Below, piece after piece: positions 1-9,376 of a stretch of 64,000 bases of DNA (position 1 is the first letter of the stretch; each line of letters starts with the position of its first letter). This stretch comes from Hymenobacter taeanensis (lineage in GTDB: Bacteria; Bacteroidota; Bacteroidia; Cytophagales; Hymenobacteraceae). The DNA lies in contig NZ_CP053538.1 of NCBI RefSeq assembly GCF_013137895.1, positions 4,185,001-4,249,000 on the forward strand, in the 5' to 3' direction. Below the pieces are notes generated by a model. It had not been told where the DNA came from. It saw only the letters and a list, made by a program, of their open reading frames with translations, and made no database searches. The position numbers and the translations under genes are program-made.

Positions 1-611
1 AGAGCTTCGAACACCGCCTCCATTTCCTCAAAGTCGCGGAGGCCGGGTTTAATCTCATGACCGCCTTCCAGCACAATACCGGCCGGGCGCACGGTTTCCA
101 CTAACTGCCGGATATCAGTAGGGGCAAAGCCTTCGCCGAGCCAGATAGCATAACGCCGGGCCTGCTCAGTGAGGCGCGTAAGCTGGGTAGTGCTGGGTAA
201 GGGCGAGGGCGCCGCGGCCAGCACAAACCCGGTATAAGAGGCCTGCTGCTCCCGGAACCGTAGCTCAACATCTTCGGGCAGCATATCCGGAATCCAGGAA
301 GTAAGCTTATATACCGGTAGCTCTAGCTCAGCTAACTCCTGGGCTGGGCGGCGCCGGTGCAATAGTACGCCCTGGAGGCCGCAGGTGCGGGCCAGTGTAT
401 TAATCTCGGCCACGGGCAAGGAATCAAACTCGCCAATGAGCTGCACCCCCGAAACCCAGCCGCTGAGCTCCTGTACTGCCTCGGGCGAAAGATGGTCGGG
501 CCAGGCGGGGTCGAGGCGGAACGTGAGGCAATCGGCACCCATGCCGGCGCAATAGCGGGCATCGGAGAGGTTATTGATGCCGCGCACCATAACGGGAACG
601 ATGAGAGCCAT
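1..611 (-). CDS. TrpF-like phosphoribosylanthranilate isomerase family protein (partial)
   Basis: An open reading frame runs from an ATG at 611 leftwards past the window edge, so the C-terminus is missing. The start reads MALIVPVMVRGINNLSDAR, followed by CAGMGADCLTF; this matches the N-terminal pattern of phosphoribosylanthranilate isomerase (xKxCGIxxxxDAxxAxxxGADxxGF). The visible end, with EGGHEIKPGLRDF, resembles the family's C-terminal substrate loop. The catalytic Cys of true TrpF (K-x-C-G) is replaced here by V-R-G, so it may be a TIM-barrel relative rather than the Trp enzyme. It is divergent from mnmA with no other trp gene in view. Family assignment is good, exact function uncertain. 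Confidence 0.7.
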   Translation of the reverse strand, partial: MALIVPVMVRGINNLSDARYCAGMGADCLTFRLDPAWPDHLSPEAVQELSGWVSGVQLIGEFDSLPVAEINTLARTCGLQGVLLHRRRPAQELAELELPVYKLTSWIPDMLPEDVELRFREQQASYTGFVLAAAPSPLPSTTQLTRLTEQARRYAIWLGEGFAPTDIRQLVETVRPAGIVLEGGHEIKPGLRDFEEMEAVFEA

Positions 612-789
612 GGCAGAAGGAAGTACGAGGGTGAAGGTTTGGGAAAAGCCCGGTGCTAAGGCAACAGGCTGCGTTTGCGCCTGCAATAATCGGGGAAAAT
701 AAGGCTAACTGGTTGCTTTGCGGTCTACTTTCTCCCGAAAGTGGCCTGGGCTCTCTGGGTAGCAGCAAACCATACTCCCCAATACCCAC

Positions 790-797
790 TACCTTTG
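790..797 (+). promoter_or_regulatory. TAnnTTTG -7 box for mnmA
   Basis: TACCTTTG matches the Bacteroidetes -7 consensus exactly and lies 47 bases before the ATG at 845. It sits inside the upstream extension of the open frame, which supports the downstream ATG as the true start. Confidence 0.65.
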
Positions 798-844
798 CAC
801 CATCGGCCGGAACCTTTCACGCTCCGGGCGCTTTTCATTCTCTT

Positions 845-1993
845 ATGAATACTACGAAAGGACGGGTGCTGGTTGCCATGAGCGGCGGCATCGACAGCTC
901 AGTGGCAGCCGTGATGCTCCACGAGCAAGGCTATGAGGTGGTCGGGATGACCATGAAAACCTGGGACTACGCCTCGGCGGGCGGCAGCAAGAAGGAAACC
1001 GGGTGCTGCTCCCTCGATAGCATCAACGACGCCCGCCAGATTGCTGTTGATCTGGGCTTCCCACACTACATCATTGACATCCGCGACGAGTTTGGAGACT
1101 TTGTTATCTCCAACTTCACTGAAGAATACTTGGCTGGCCGTACGCCCAATCCGTGCGTACTCTGCAACACACATATTAAGTGGGATGCGCTACTGCGCCG
1201 GGCCGATCAGCTCGGTTGCGAATTCATTGCCACGGGCCACTACGCCCAAGTTCGGCATGAGAATGGCCGCTACGTCATCAGCAAAGGCCTCGACGATAAC
1301 AAAGATCAAAGCTATGCCCTCTGGGGAGTAACTCAAGAGAGCTTGGCGCGCACGCTGTTTCCGCTAGGCCAGTTACGTAAAACGGCCATCTATGACTTCG
1401 CCCGGGAGCGGGGCTTCACGGAGCTGGTCAACAAGCCGGAGAGCTACGAAATCTGCTTTATCCCCGATAACGACTACCGGGGGTTCCTGCGGCGGCGGGT
1501 GCCGGGCCTGGAGGAGCGCGTAGCGGGCGGCGAGTTTGTACTGCGCAACGGCACCGTGGTGGGCAAGCACGAGGGCTATCCGTTTTATACCATCGGGCAG
1601 CGCAAGGGCCTGGGGGTGGCGTTAGGTTTCCCCGCCTACGTTACCGCCATCGACCCTGAAACCAACCGCGTGGTGCTTGGCAACTTTGAGGATCTGGCCA
1701 GCACCCGTACGGTGGTGGGCAAGCTCAACATGGGCAAGTTTGCTTCGTTGGAGGGCCGCGGACTGGTGCCCAGTATCACCAAAATCCGGTATAACCACGA
1801 CGGCGCCCCGGCATTTCTGGAGCAGAAAGGCGACAAAATCTACGTCTACTTTGAAGAGGCCGTGCACGCCGTAACCCCCGGGCAAGCCGCTGTATTTTAT
1901 GAGGGCGAAGATGTGCTGGGGGGCGGCTGGATTGAACGTCACACCATTGGCGAAATACCAGAGCCCACAGAGCTGGTTGCTGATGCCCAATAG
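845..1993 (+). CDS. mnmA: tRNA-specific 2-thiouridylase MnmA
   Basis: MnmA activates U34 of Lys, Glu and Gln tRNAs with ATP and transfers sulfur to form 2-thiouridine in the cytoplasm. The PP-loop SGGIDSS is at residues 13-19. The two catalytic cysteines are visible as Cys104 in NPCVLCN and Cys204 in ESYEICF. GHYAQ, KDQSYALWG and the C-terminal YTIGQRKGLG follow in family order. The frame is open back to 653, but a promoter box at 790-797 and the normal family length favour the ATG at 845, giving 382 aa. It stands as a single gene. Confidence 0.95.
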   Translation: MNTTKGRVLVAMSGGIDSSVAAVMLHEQGYEVVGMTMKTWDYASAGGSKKETGCCSLDSINDARQIAVDLGFPHYIIDIRDEFGDFVISNFTEEYLAGRTPNPCVLCNTHIKWDALLRRADQLGCEFIATGHYAQVRHENGRYVISKGLDDNKDQSYALWGVTQESLARTLFPLGQLRKTAIYDFARERGFTELVNKPESYEICFIPDNDYRGFLRRRVPGLEERVAGGEFVLRNGTVVGKHEGYPFYTIGQRKGLGVALGFPAYVTAIDPETNRVVLGNFEDLASTRTVVGKLNMGKFASLEGRGLVPSITKIRYNHDGAPAFLEQKGDKIYVYFEEAVHAVTPGQAAVFYEGEDVLGGGWIERHTIGEIPEPTELVADAQ

Positions 1994-2139
1994 CGAAGCC
2001 TAGGCCTGCATATTGCTGTTCCCCCTACGGCCCGGCGGCCTTTCATCTGGAAGCGCTACCGGGCCGTTTGGCGGTAATCACTACCCACTCACCGACGACA
2101 ACGGTTTTTGTGCTATTTTTCAGTTGTAAATCATATCCT

Positions 2140-2939
2140 ATGTCGCAAGCCTATTCTTCGGTTTTCAGGTCAGTTACCCAAATTGCCAGGGCGCTACTCC
2201 TGGGGTTAACAGTGAGTGCCGGGCTGGTGGGGTGCAAAAATGAAACCGAGGCCGTACCCGATCAAAGCCAGGAGTACTATCCGCTGTCAGTAGGTGCCTA
2301 TCGGATATATGATGTGGTTGACTCTACCTTCAATGCCAATGTGCCAAGGTTAGCCGTTTCCAGTTCAAGGAAGAGGTAGCATCATCGCAAATGGCTGATG
2401 CCACTGGTCGCTTGGTGTACCAGGTTATACGGTCGCGCCGTATGACTACCGCCGATGCGTGGAAAGTAGATTCCGTACTTACTATTTCTGCCAGCCAGCG
2501 CAATGTGTTGGAGTTGCGCAACAATACGCGTCGGGTCGAGCTGGTTTTCCCTATAACCGAAGGAAAGCAGTGGGATAGTAACGCCTTTAACACGTTAAGC
2601 CTCGAAGATTTGGATCCGGATGCTTTGGCTAACCGGAATTATGAGGTTTTAAATCGTTCCTACATAAACGTAGGTCAGTCGTTTAGCATTGCCAGCAATG
2701 GCAAAACGTACTCGTACCCCAATACCGTCACTACGCTAAATGATTTATCAAATGCCCGGACCGGCGTTAATGCCTACTATTATACAGTACTACGCAACGT
2801 GTATGCGCAGGGCGTAGGGCCAATATATCGGGCACGGCGGCGCTACATTTATTGCCAAACCGGCAACTGCACGCCTAATCCGGCTTACATCTACCTAGGC
2901 CAGTCTCGCAGTGAAGTGCTGGTAGACAGCAGTAAGTAG
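2140..2939 (+). CDS. Hypothetical lipoprotein, frameshifted
   Basis: The N-terminal part encodes a signal peptide ending in a lipobox (GLVGC), so the product should be an outer-surface or periplasmic lipoprotein. The frame ends at 2379. A second frame continues from about 2350 (KVSRFQFKEEVASSQMADATG) to 2939 with consistent composition. One missing G in the AGG-TT run at 2347-2350 would join them as VPRVSRFQFKEEV, about 267 aa. I do not recognise a functional domain; YYPLSVGAYRIYDV is a common opening in Bacteroidetes surface lipoproteins. The start at 2140 is preferred over 2068 because the lipoprotein signal begins there. Probably a sequencing error rather than a dead gene. Confidence 0.65.
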
Positions 2940-2972
2940 CCAATTAGTATCACTACCCCGGATTAGGGCATT

Positions 2973-3013
2973 AAGCCCCGACCTGAATGCTGATTCAGGC
3001 CGGGGCTTTTTTT
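2973..3013 (+). terminator. Intrinsic terminator after the lipoprotein gene
   Basis: Arms 2973-2980/3001-3008 and 2982-2988/2993-2999 form a 15-bp stem with one mismatch and a 4-base loop, followed by seven or more T residues. Confidence 0.85.
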
Positions 3014-3169
3014 ATATTGTATATGGCCTACTCAATAGGGTAGAGGCCTGAAAGCAGAGGCCAGAGAGGTGCCGCAAATGGAGTGGTAATTACCCGCTGA
3101 AATATGACTTTTGGCAGGTATAAAGCGAGGTTTCCTTCGTATCTTCCGGCAAGCTAATTCCCGTTCTGA

Positions 3170-4873
3170 ATGCGCCTTCCTCACTTATTGCTTGTTGCAA
3201 CACTGTGGACGGGTACGCTGCCAGCGTCAGCTGCAGCATCCGGACCGCACCACCCGCCCTCCGCTACTGCCGTGCCAGCTGGCACCGTGCGCAAACATTT
3301 GGTTTACTTTCGCGACAAGGCCAGTTCGCCTTACAGCACCAGTCAGCCCCTGGCCTACTTATCGGCGCGGGCGGTGCAGCGGCGGCAACGGCAGAACATC
3401 GCCATTCTCCCCCGCGACTTGCCCGTGAATCCTACGTACGTGCAGCAGGTAAAGGCCGTGGCGGGTGCCCAGCTGTGGTATACCTCCCGCTGGTTTAATG
3501 CGGCCGTCGTTTCCTGTGACTCAGCTACCCTGGCCCAGCTCCAGACGCTGCCGTGCGTGCAAACCATCAAGACGGTAAACCGGGGCCTGCCGGGTTCACG
3601 CAAGCGCGACGGAGCCGACCAGGAACCGGCTGAACAAAGCCGTGGTACCCGCGCCGAGTACGGTCCGGCCTACACCCAGGCCAAAATGATTGGGGCCGTT
3701 GAGATGCACGATGCGGGCTTCCGCGGCGAAGGCATGCAGATAGCCGTATTTGATGCGGGGTTTCCGGGCGTGAATACTACGGCGCCTTTTGCCTCGCTTC
3801 GCGCTGAGAACCGGTTGGGCAGTGTATTCAATTTTGTGGATAAAAACCAGCAGGTATTTCTGCGCAACAACCACGGCACTAATTGCCTCTCCACCATGGC
3901 CGCCAATCAGCCAGGGTTCTACGTTGGTACGGCCCCCAAAGCCACGTACCACCTGTTTATTACGGAGGACGTTACTTCCGAGCATCCGGTAGAGGAAGTG
4001 AATTGGTTGATAGCAGCTGAATACGCTGACTCCGTGGGTGTTGATGTCATCAGCTCCTCTTTAGGGTACACTACCTTCGATTACCCCTCCATTGATTACA
4101 CCACGAATGATTTGAACGGGCAAACTGCTCTTTCCACTAAGGCCGCAACTATTGCGGCGCGGGTAGGCATGCTGGTAGTAAACAGCGCCGGTAACGAAGG
4201 GGCCAATTCCTGGCGGCATGTCACGGCTCCCGCCGACGCCGACTCAATCCTTACCGTTGGGGCCGTTGACTCATTGCTGAACCGTGCCGGCTTTAGCTCC
4301 GTGGGGCCTACCGCCGATGGGCGCATCAAGCCTAACCTTTCGGCCATGGGCCAGCAAACGGCCATCATTACGCCTTCGGGCACCGCTACGCGTGGTAATG
4401 GCACTTCCTTCTCGTGCCCAGTGCTAGCGGGCATGGCAGCCGGTTTCTGGCAGGCAAATCCCACCTTGACGGCTCAGCAAGTGCTCCGATTTCTGGAACG
4501 ATCGGGCTCCCGGGCCAGCATGCCCAATGATGAAATAGGGTATGGCATTCCTCATTTTGTGCGGGCCTATAACCTGGCTAATCCCAGTACACCCCTGGCC
4601 GCCTCACCTGCTGCCCCCCGCCAGGAACTATACATTTATCCCAATCCTAGTAAGGATAATGAGCTGTTTCTGCAGCTAGCCGAAGCATTCCGCAGCAAGC
4701 CCTTGCACATTCGTATTTATGATGCGCGTGGCGGATTGGTAAATGAGCAACAGCTGGCGGCCACAAGCGCTAGTGAAGTGCGCTTAACGCCTTTACAGCT
4801 GCCTAAGGGAGTGTACACCTGCTCAGTAACCGCTGGCAAGCAGCAGCGCACGGTGCGTTTTGTGAAGCTATAG
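3170..4873 (+). CDS. Secreted S8 subtilisin-like serine peptidase with T9SS C-terminal domain
   Basis: A 567-residue secreted protease. A signal peptide covers about residues 1-22 (ending ASAAAS) and a prodomain-like region runs to about 185. The catalytic triad is visible: Asp195 in IAVFDAGFPG, His235 in NNHGTNC and Ser413 in GTSFSCPVLAG, with oxyanion Asn342 in NSAGNEG. From about residue 485 the chain has the type A sorting domain (LYIYPNPSKD, KGVYTCSV, ending in VRFVKL), which directs export through the type IX secretion system to the cell surface or medium. It stands alone between a terminator upstream and an AT-rich spacer downstream. Substrate unknown. Confidence 0.93.
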   Translation: MRLPHLLLVATLWTGTLPASAAASGPHHPPSATAVPAGTVRKHLVYFRDKASSPYSTSQPLAYLSARAVQRRQRQNIAILPRDLPVNPTYVQQVKAVAGAQLWYTSRWFNAAVVSCDSATLAQLQTLPCVQTIKTVNRGLPGSRKRDGADQEPAEQSRGTRAEYGPAYTQAKMIGAVEMHDAGFRGEGMQIAVFDAGFPGVNTTAPFASLRAENRLGSVFNFVDKNQQVFLRNNHGTNCLSTMAANQPGFYVGTAPKATYHLFITEDVTSEHPVEEVNWLIAAEYADSVGVDVISSSLGYTTFDYPSIDYTTNDLNGQTALSTKAATIAARVGMLVVNSAGNEGANSWRHVTAPADADSILTVGAVDSLLNRAGFSSVGPTADGRIKPNLSAMGQQTAIITPSGTATRGNGTSFSCPVLAGMAAGFWQANPTLTAQQVLRFLERSGSRASMPNDEIGYGIPHFVRAYNLANPSTPLAASPAAPRQELYIYPNPSKDNELFLQLAEAFRSKPLHIRIYDARGGLVNEQQLAATSASEVRLTPLQLPKGVYTCSVTAGKQQRTVRFVKL

Positions 4874-5052
4874 CTTGCGTATGAATCAGTGTGCCAATGT
4901 TTTAGTGACGTTAAGCCAAATCTCAGTCTGGTTTTGCTATTATGATTGGATTTTTGCAAATTTAATTAGTTGTAAGGCAATGATTTCTTTGCCGGAATTG
5001 TTGAATATTACAGCCACAAGGCACAGTAAACTTCTTTTATTTCTTTCCCAGC

Positions 5053-5376
5053 ATGTTACAAATGATGGTCTCCAAGCGCATTGGGCGCCGGCAGTTTCAC
5101 TTCACGGTTCAGGGTCCTAACTTTCACGAAGTAGTAGCCGAATACGACCGGCTTAGTTTTCCTGATGTGCCAAAGTGCGGTATCTGTGGTTCCGACAACC
5201 TCGACCTGACGGCGCGCGTGGCTCAGGATAAGTTTAAGTACACTTCTGTAAAGTGCATTGACTGCCGGGCTGATGTTACGTTTGGCAAGCGCCAAGACGA
5301 TGACCAGACCGTGTTTCTGCGCAAAACAGAGGATGGCAAGCTGGATTGGCGCGCCTGGGAAAAGTCCGACAAATAA
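5053..5376 (+). CDS. Small zinc-ribbon protein of unknown function
   Basis: A 107-aa protein with a four-cysteine zinc ribbon, CGIC in the middle and CIDC about 27 residues later, so it probably binds one zinc ion. The rest is charged and without membrane segments or signal peptide. ATG codons at 5053, 5062 and 5065 are possible starts; the first is used. The upstream 180 bases are AT-rich. Similar small ribbons occur in Bacteroidetes, but I cannot name a function. A nucleic-acid-binding role is only an inference from the fold. Confidence 0.75.
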   Translation: MLQMMVSKRIGRRQFHFTVQGPNFHEVVAEYDRLSFPDVPKCGICGSDNLDLTARVAQDKFKYTSVKCIDCRADVTFGKRQDDDQTVFLRKTEDGKLDWRAWEKSDK

Positions 5377-5605
5377 CGTTGCGCTGGGCGTCGCTTAACT
5401 TCAAACCATAGCACGAAAGCCGCGGGAGTGGCCTAGAGCAGCTGGTATGTTCCTGGAAAAACGTAGCGCTTATGCAATCTGTGTAATGCTCCTACGTTCG
5501 TGCAGGAATCAGCTCCGGTTGGCTCCTGGCTACTTCGGCGGCTTTCTTTGTTTGCGGCACCCAGATAATCCGGGGGCGTCTATCATCCTACTCACCCTAA
5601 TCCTA

Positions 5606-5613
5606 TACCTTCG
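5606..5613 (+). promoter_or_regulatory. Candidate -7 box for rpe
   Basis: TACCTTCG differs from TAnnTTTG at one base. It would start transcription near 5618-5620, which makes the ATG at 5636 a more likely rpe start than the ATG at 5618. Confidence 0.45.
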
Positions 5614-5635
5614 TGGCATGAACCCTACTCGTCGT

Positions 5636-6319
5636 ATGGCCCCGCTGTTGGCCCCATCACTTCTGGCCGCTGATTTTGGCAATCTGCAATCCGAAACCGA
5701 GCGCCTGGCTAATAGCGCCGCCGACTGGCTGCACTTCGACGTAATGGATGGGCGCTTCGTACCAAATATTTCCTTTGGTATGCCCATTTTGCAGGCCGTG
5801 CACCGGTATGCCAAGCAGCCCATCGACGTGCACCTCATGATTGAAGAGCCCCAGCATTACCTGGCCGCTTTCCGCGATGCAGGTGCCACCAACCTTACGG
5901 TGCATTACGAAGCGTGTACGCACCTGCACCGGGTAGTGCAGCAAATCAAACAGCTGGGTTGTCGGGCCGGAGTGGCCTTGAATCCGCACACGCCGGTTTG
6001 GGTGCTGGAAGATATTGCCGCCGACCTTGATCTGGTGCTGGTAATGTCCGTGAACCCGGGGTTTGGTGGCCAGACCTTCATCCCGAACACCCTGAGAAAA
6101 GTGGCGGCTCTGAAAGAGCTACTGGTAGATAGTGGCTCACAGGCGCTAATTGAAATTGATGGGGGCGTAACCCTCGACAATGCCGGCGCCTTGGTTGAAG
6201 CCGGCGCCGATGTGCTGGTAGCCGGCTCCTTCGTGTTTAACTCCGCTGACCCTATTGCGACCCTGGCAGAAATGCGCCAGCAGCTAACGGCGCTAACGGA
6301 ATCCGGCGACCAGGACTAA
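5636..6319 (+). CDS. rpe: Ribulose-phosphate 3-epimerase
   Basis: Interconverts ribulose 5-phosphate and xylulose 5-phosphate in the pentose phosphate pathway. The protein begins MAPLLAPSLLAADF, the usual RPE opening. It contains MDGRFVPNISFG, HLMI, VMSVNPGFGGQTF and IDGGV, which carry the metal-binding His/Asp residues and the phosphate loop. The start at 5636 gives 227 aa, the normal family size; the frame extends upstream to 5447 without similarity. The stop is 5 bases before the TonB receptor ORF, so the two may be co-transcribed. Confidence 0.93.
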   Translation: MAPLLAPSLLAADFGNLQSETERLANSAADWLHFDVMDGRFVPNISFGMPILQAVHRYAKQPIDVHLMIEEPQHYLAAFRDAGATNLTVHYEACTHLHRVVQQIKQLGCRAGVALNPHTPVWVLEDIAADLDLVLVMSVNPGFGGQTFIPNTLRKVAALKELLVDSGSQALIEIDGGVTLDNAGALVEAGADVLVAGSFVFNSADPIATLAEMRQQLTALTESGDQD

Positions 6320-6324
6320 CACGG

Positions 6325-8865
6325 ATGCTGCGCCATTACCTCTCCCGCCACGTTTTCCGGCTTCAGCTGCTAGGCCACCCGCTGAGCGCCATGGCGCTGC
6401 TCTGCACAGTTGCCGCCCCGGCCGCCGTGGCTCAGCAGCCTGAGCGGGTGGTGGTGAGCGGTACCTTGCTCGATGCGGCGGGCAACCCCCTTGATCAGGT
6501 GAGCGTGGGAGTGGAGGGCCAGCCCGGTGGCACCACCTCCGATGAGCTAGGCCACTTTTCCCTCAGTGTGCCCCGCGCTACGGGTGCGCAGGTGCTTGTT
6601 GTGCGGCGGCTGGGGTATAAAACGCAGCGTATTCCGCTGGCTTTAACGGAGCAGCGGGATCTACACCTCACCCTAACCGAAGATACCCGCTCCCTGGGCA
6701 ACGTGACCGTGCGCGGCAACTCCGACGCGGTAAACACCCGTGAGCAGGTAAGCATATTGACCCTGGACCCACGCACCGCCAAGGTCATACCTTCGCCTTT
6801 CGGCGACTTTAATGCCATTCTCAAAACCTTGCCTGGCGTTACCAGTACAAATGAGCTGACCAGCACATACTCCGTTAGGGGCGGCAACTACGAGGAAAAC
6901 CTCGTGTACGTAAACGGCTTTGAGATATACCGGCCGTTTCTGGTAACAGCTGCTGCCCAGGAAGGCTTGAGCTTTATCAACCCCGATCTGGTCAACCGGG
7001 TAGAGTTTTCCACCGGCGGCTGGCAGCCCAGGTTCGGTGATAAGCTCTCCTCGGTGCTTAATATCGACTACAAGCAGCCCACGCGGTTTGGGGCTTCGGC
7101 TTCGGCCAGCCTGGTAGGCGGTACGGCTCACGTGGAAGCCACTTCTCCCAACAAGCGCATCAGCTATCTGACGGGTATCCGGTATAAAAACGCTACTACG
7201 GTGCTTCGGTCACAAGAGCAGCAGCAGGGGGTATATAACCCTACCTTTTACGACGGCCAAAGCCTGATTACCGTGGCCCTGGGCCCGCAAGATAACCCCG
7301 CGCGTACCTCACTGGGAATATTAAATACGTTTGCGCACAACGACTACCGCTTTAGCCCCGATAATGGCGAAAGCACCTTTAGTACGTCAGTAAATCAATA
7401 CACCCGCCTCAAGATTGGCTATAAGGGCCTGGAGCGGATGCAGTATGACACCTACCAGGGTGGGCTCAACCTGCGCCATAACATCCGGCCCGATTTGCAG
7501 GTGGAGGTGCTGGCCGGGCTGCTGTATTCGCGCGAGTTTGAGTACCGCGACGTGGAGGCCAGCTATAGTTTGGGCGAAGTTAACACCGACCCGGATTCTC
7601 AAGATTTCAACAAGACAGCCCGAGAGCGTGATCTGGGGAGCCGCTTTAGCCACTCCCGCAACTACCTAACGGCTCGGATAGCTACGCTGGAAACCCGCGG
7701 CGCCTGGACGCCCGCACAGGCCTACACCGTTAGGTGGGGCTTGAAAGTGGGCCGGGAGAAAATAGATGATATTCTGGATGAATATAGCTTCGCCGATTCT
7801 GCGGGCTTTGTGCCCGACGCCCGACGCACCCGCCTGCGCTCCAACCTGAACCTGGAAAGTACCCGCTACCAAGGGTACGCCCAGCACACCATTGCCTTTG
7901 ATTCTCTGCGCACTCTCACGTATGGGGCACGGGTGAACTACTGGACGGTAAATGGCCAGTTTACTGTTAGCCCCCGGGTGCAGTATTCGTTTATCAGCCC
8001 GAGCCGGCCCAATGTGTCGTGGAAAGCGGCGGCAGGCGTGTATGTGCAGCCGCCATTTTATCGGGAGTTGCGGGCTCAGATTGGAGCACCCCAAGAGCAA
8101 ACGGGTTTCTTAAACCCAGACCTGCGCGCCCAGCGCTCCTTACACTTTATTGTGGGCAACGAGGTACGGTTTAAGCAGTGGGACCGGCCTTTCAAGTTTA
8201 CGGGCGAGGCCTACTACAAGCACCTGACCGATGTAGTACCCTACGATATTGACAATGTGCGTCTGCGCTACTTCGCCAAAAACAACGCTCGTGCTTACGC
8301 GGCGGGTATTGATACCCGGGTGAGTGGGGAGTTTGTGAAGGGAGTGGAGTCCTGGTTTAGCCTGGGGCTGCTCACCACCCGCGAAAACGTAGACGGAGAC
8401 TCCGTTACTACCTATGACGGCAATACACCCACGGGCCGGGTACCGAAGGGATACATTCGGCGCCCCTCAGACCAGCGCATAAACCTCGGCGTATTCTTCC
8501 AGGATAATCTACCGGGAATACCCTCTGTGAAAGGCTACGTGAATCTTGTGTTTGGCAGTGGCCTGCCCTTTAGCCCCCCCGGTTTGCCGGACCTGCGAGG
8601 TACCAGTAAGCTTACCCGCAGCTACAAGCGAGTGGATATGGGTTTCTCGAAGGTACTGGTGTTACGTACCAGTCTGCCCGATCAGGATGCGGCCCAACCT
8701 ATCCGCCTCGAAAGCCTATGGCTGGGACTCGAAATCCTCAATATTTTGGGAGCAGATAATATAGCAGGGTACAATTACCTCCAGGATCTGAACGGTCAGA
8801 TATACTCCGTACCCAATTTTCTTTCGCAGCGCGTAGTAAATCTGCGGGCTATTGTGCGATTCTAG
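6325..8865 (+). CDS. TonB-dependent outer-membrane receptor
   Basis: An 846-aa outer-membrane protein. A signal peptide ends near residue 38 (AAVAQQ). A carboxypeptidase-regulatory-like beta-sandwich follows at about residues 42-115 (VSGTLLDAAGNPL, TTSDELGHFSL), then a plug (LKTLPGVTSTNEL, YSVRGGNYEENLVYVNGFEIYRPF) and a long barrel ending in hydrophobic VVNLRAIVRF. This is the usual Bacteroidetes receptor layout for energised uptake of a large ligand or siderophore. No SusD gene follows, so a polysaccharide role is not indicated. Ligand unknown. Confidence 0.9.
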   Translation: MLRHYLSRHVFRLQLLGHPLSAMALLCTVAAPAAVAQQPERVVVSGTLLDAAGNPLDQVSVGVEGQPGGTTSDELGHFSLSVPRATGAQVLVVRRLGYKTQRIPLALTEQRDLHLTLTEDTRSLGNVTVRGNSDAVNTREQVSILTLDPRTAKVIPSPFGDFNAILKTLPGVTSTNELTSTYSVRGGNYEENLVYVNGFEIYRPFLVTAAAQEGLSFINPDLVNRVEFSTGGWQPRFGDKLSSVLNIDYKQPTRFGASASASLVGGTAHVEATSPNKRISYLTGIRYKNATTVLRSQEQQQGVYNPTFYDGQSLITVALGPQDNPARTSLGILNTFAHNDYRFSPDNGESTFSTSVNQYTRLKIGYKGLERMQYDTYQGGLNLRHNIRPDLQVEVLAGLLYSREFEYRDVEASYSLGEVNTDPDSQDFNKTARERDLGSRFSHSRNYLTARIATLETRGAWTPAQAYTVRWGLKVGREKIDDILDEYSFADSAGFVPDARRTRLRSNLNLESTRYQGYAQHTIAFDSLRTLTYGARVNYWTVNGQFTVSPRVQYSFISPSRPNVSWKAAAGVYVQPPFYRELRAQIGAPQEQTGFLNPDLRAQRSLHFIVGNEVRFKQWDRPFKFTGEAYYKHLTDVVPYDIDNVRLRYFAKNNARAYAAGIDTRVSGEFVKGVESWFSLGLLTTRENVDGDSVTTYDGNTPTGRVPKGYIRRPSDQRINLGVFFQDNLPGIPSVKGYVNLVFGSGLPFSPPGLPDLRGTSKLTRSYKRVDMGFSKVLVLRTSLPDQDAAQPIRLESLWLGLEILNILGADNIAGYNYLQDLNGQIYSVPNFLSQRVVNLRAIVRF

Positions 8866-8894
8866 AAATGCGGGCTATTGTGCGATTCTAGAAA
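8843..8894. repeat. Perfect 26-bp tandem duplication across the receptor stop codon
   Basis: Bases 8843-8868 are repeated exactly at 8869-8894. The unit includes the last codons and stop (TAG at 8863-8865) of the TonB receptor, so the second copy is an untranslated echo of the gene end. Confidence 0.95.
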
Positions 8895-8896
8895 GG

Positions 8897-9376
8897 CTAC
8901 AGTAAGTAGCCCAGGGAATATGGATTCAGAAACTCGTAGCCTAACCCGGCAAAAAAGTAGAGGTACACACTGAGCACTGCCGGAAAAAGCAGGGCCATGC
9001 CTACACGAGTGCGTAGCGGCCATTCTTTGTGATGGGTTGCCTGATACAGGATATACCCATACGCCGGGAGTACGCCCATAAACAGTAAGGCGTGAACAAG
9101 TCCCTGACCTTCTGCATCATGCGCGCCACCGGCAAATAGCTTGGTGCCTACATCGTGGGCGCAAATCAGCAGGGCCAACCAGAGCACCCGCTGCAGGCTC
9201 ATGGAATACGTGGCATAAAGGGGCAGCAGTGTGCCAGTTAGAATCAAAACGACTATGGGAGTCAGCAAAATCCCGAAGGGAGCTGCGTAGTGGCCTAGCA
9301 GGGTATTGGCCGCAACGAGCAATATGCTGAGTAATAGGTTGTAGCCTAGAGGCCTGGCTGGAGGATGGCTAGTCAT
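8897..9376 (-). CDS. Small multi-pass membrane protein, unknown
   Basis: A 159-aa hydrophobic protein with about four predicted membrane segments (LLLSILLVAANTLLG, ILLTPIVVLILTGTLLPLY, LVHALLFMGVLPAYGYIL, VGMALLFPAVLSVYLYFF). The frame is open to 9481, but the ATG at 9376 overlaps the stop of the upstream desaturase-like gene by 8 bases, the typical coupling of two genes in one operon. It may therefore work with that membrane enzyme. No family recognised. Confidence 0.75.
   Translation of the reverse strand: MTSHPPARPLGYNLLLSILLVAANTLLGHYAAPFGILLTPIVVLILTGTLLPLYATYSMSLQRVLWLALLICAHDVGTKLFAGGAHDAEGQGLVHALLFMGVLPAYGYILYQATHHKEWPLRTRVGMALLFPAVLSVYLYFFAGLGYEFLNPYSLGYLL

Noticed and set aside
653..844. 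N-terminal extension of mnmA
   Set aside because: A promoter box at 790-797 and family homology beginning at residue 65 of the extended frame favour the ATG at 845.
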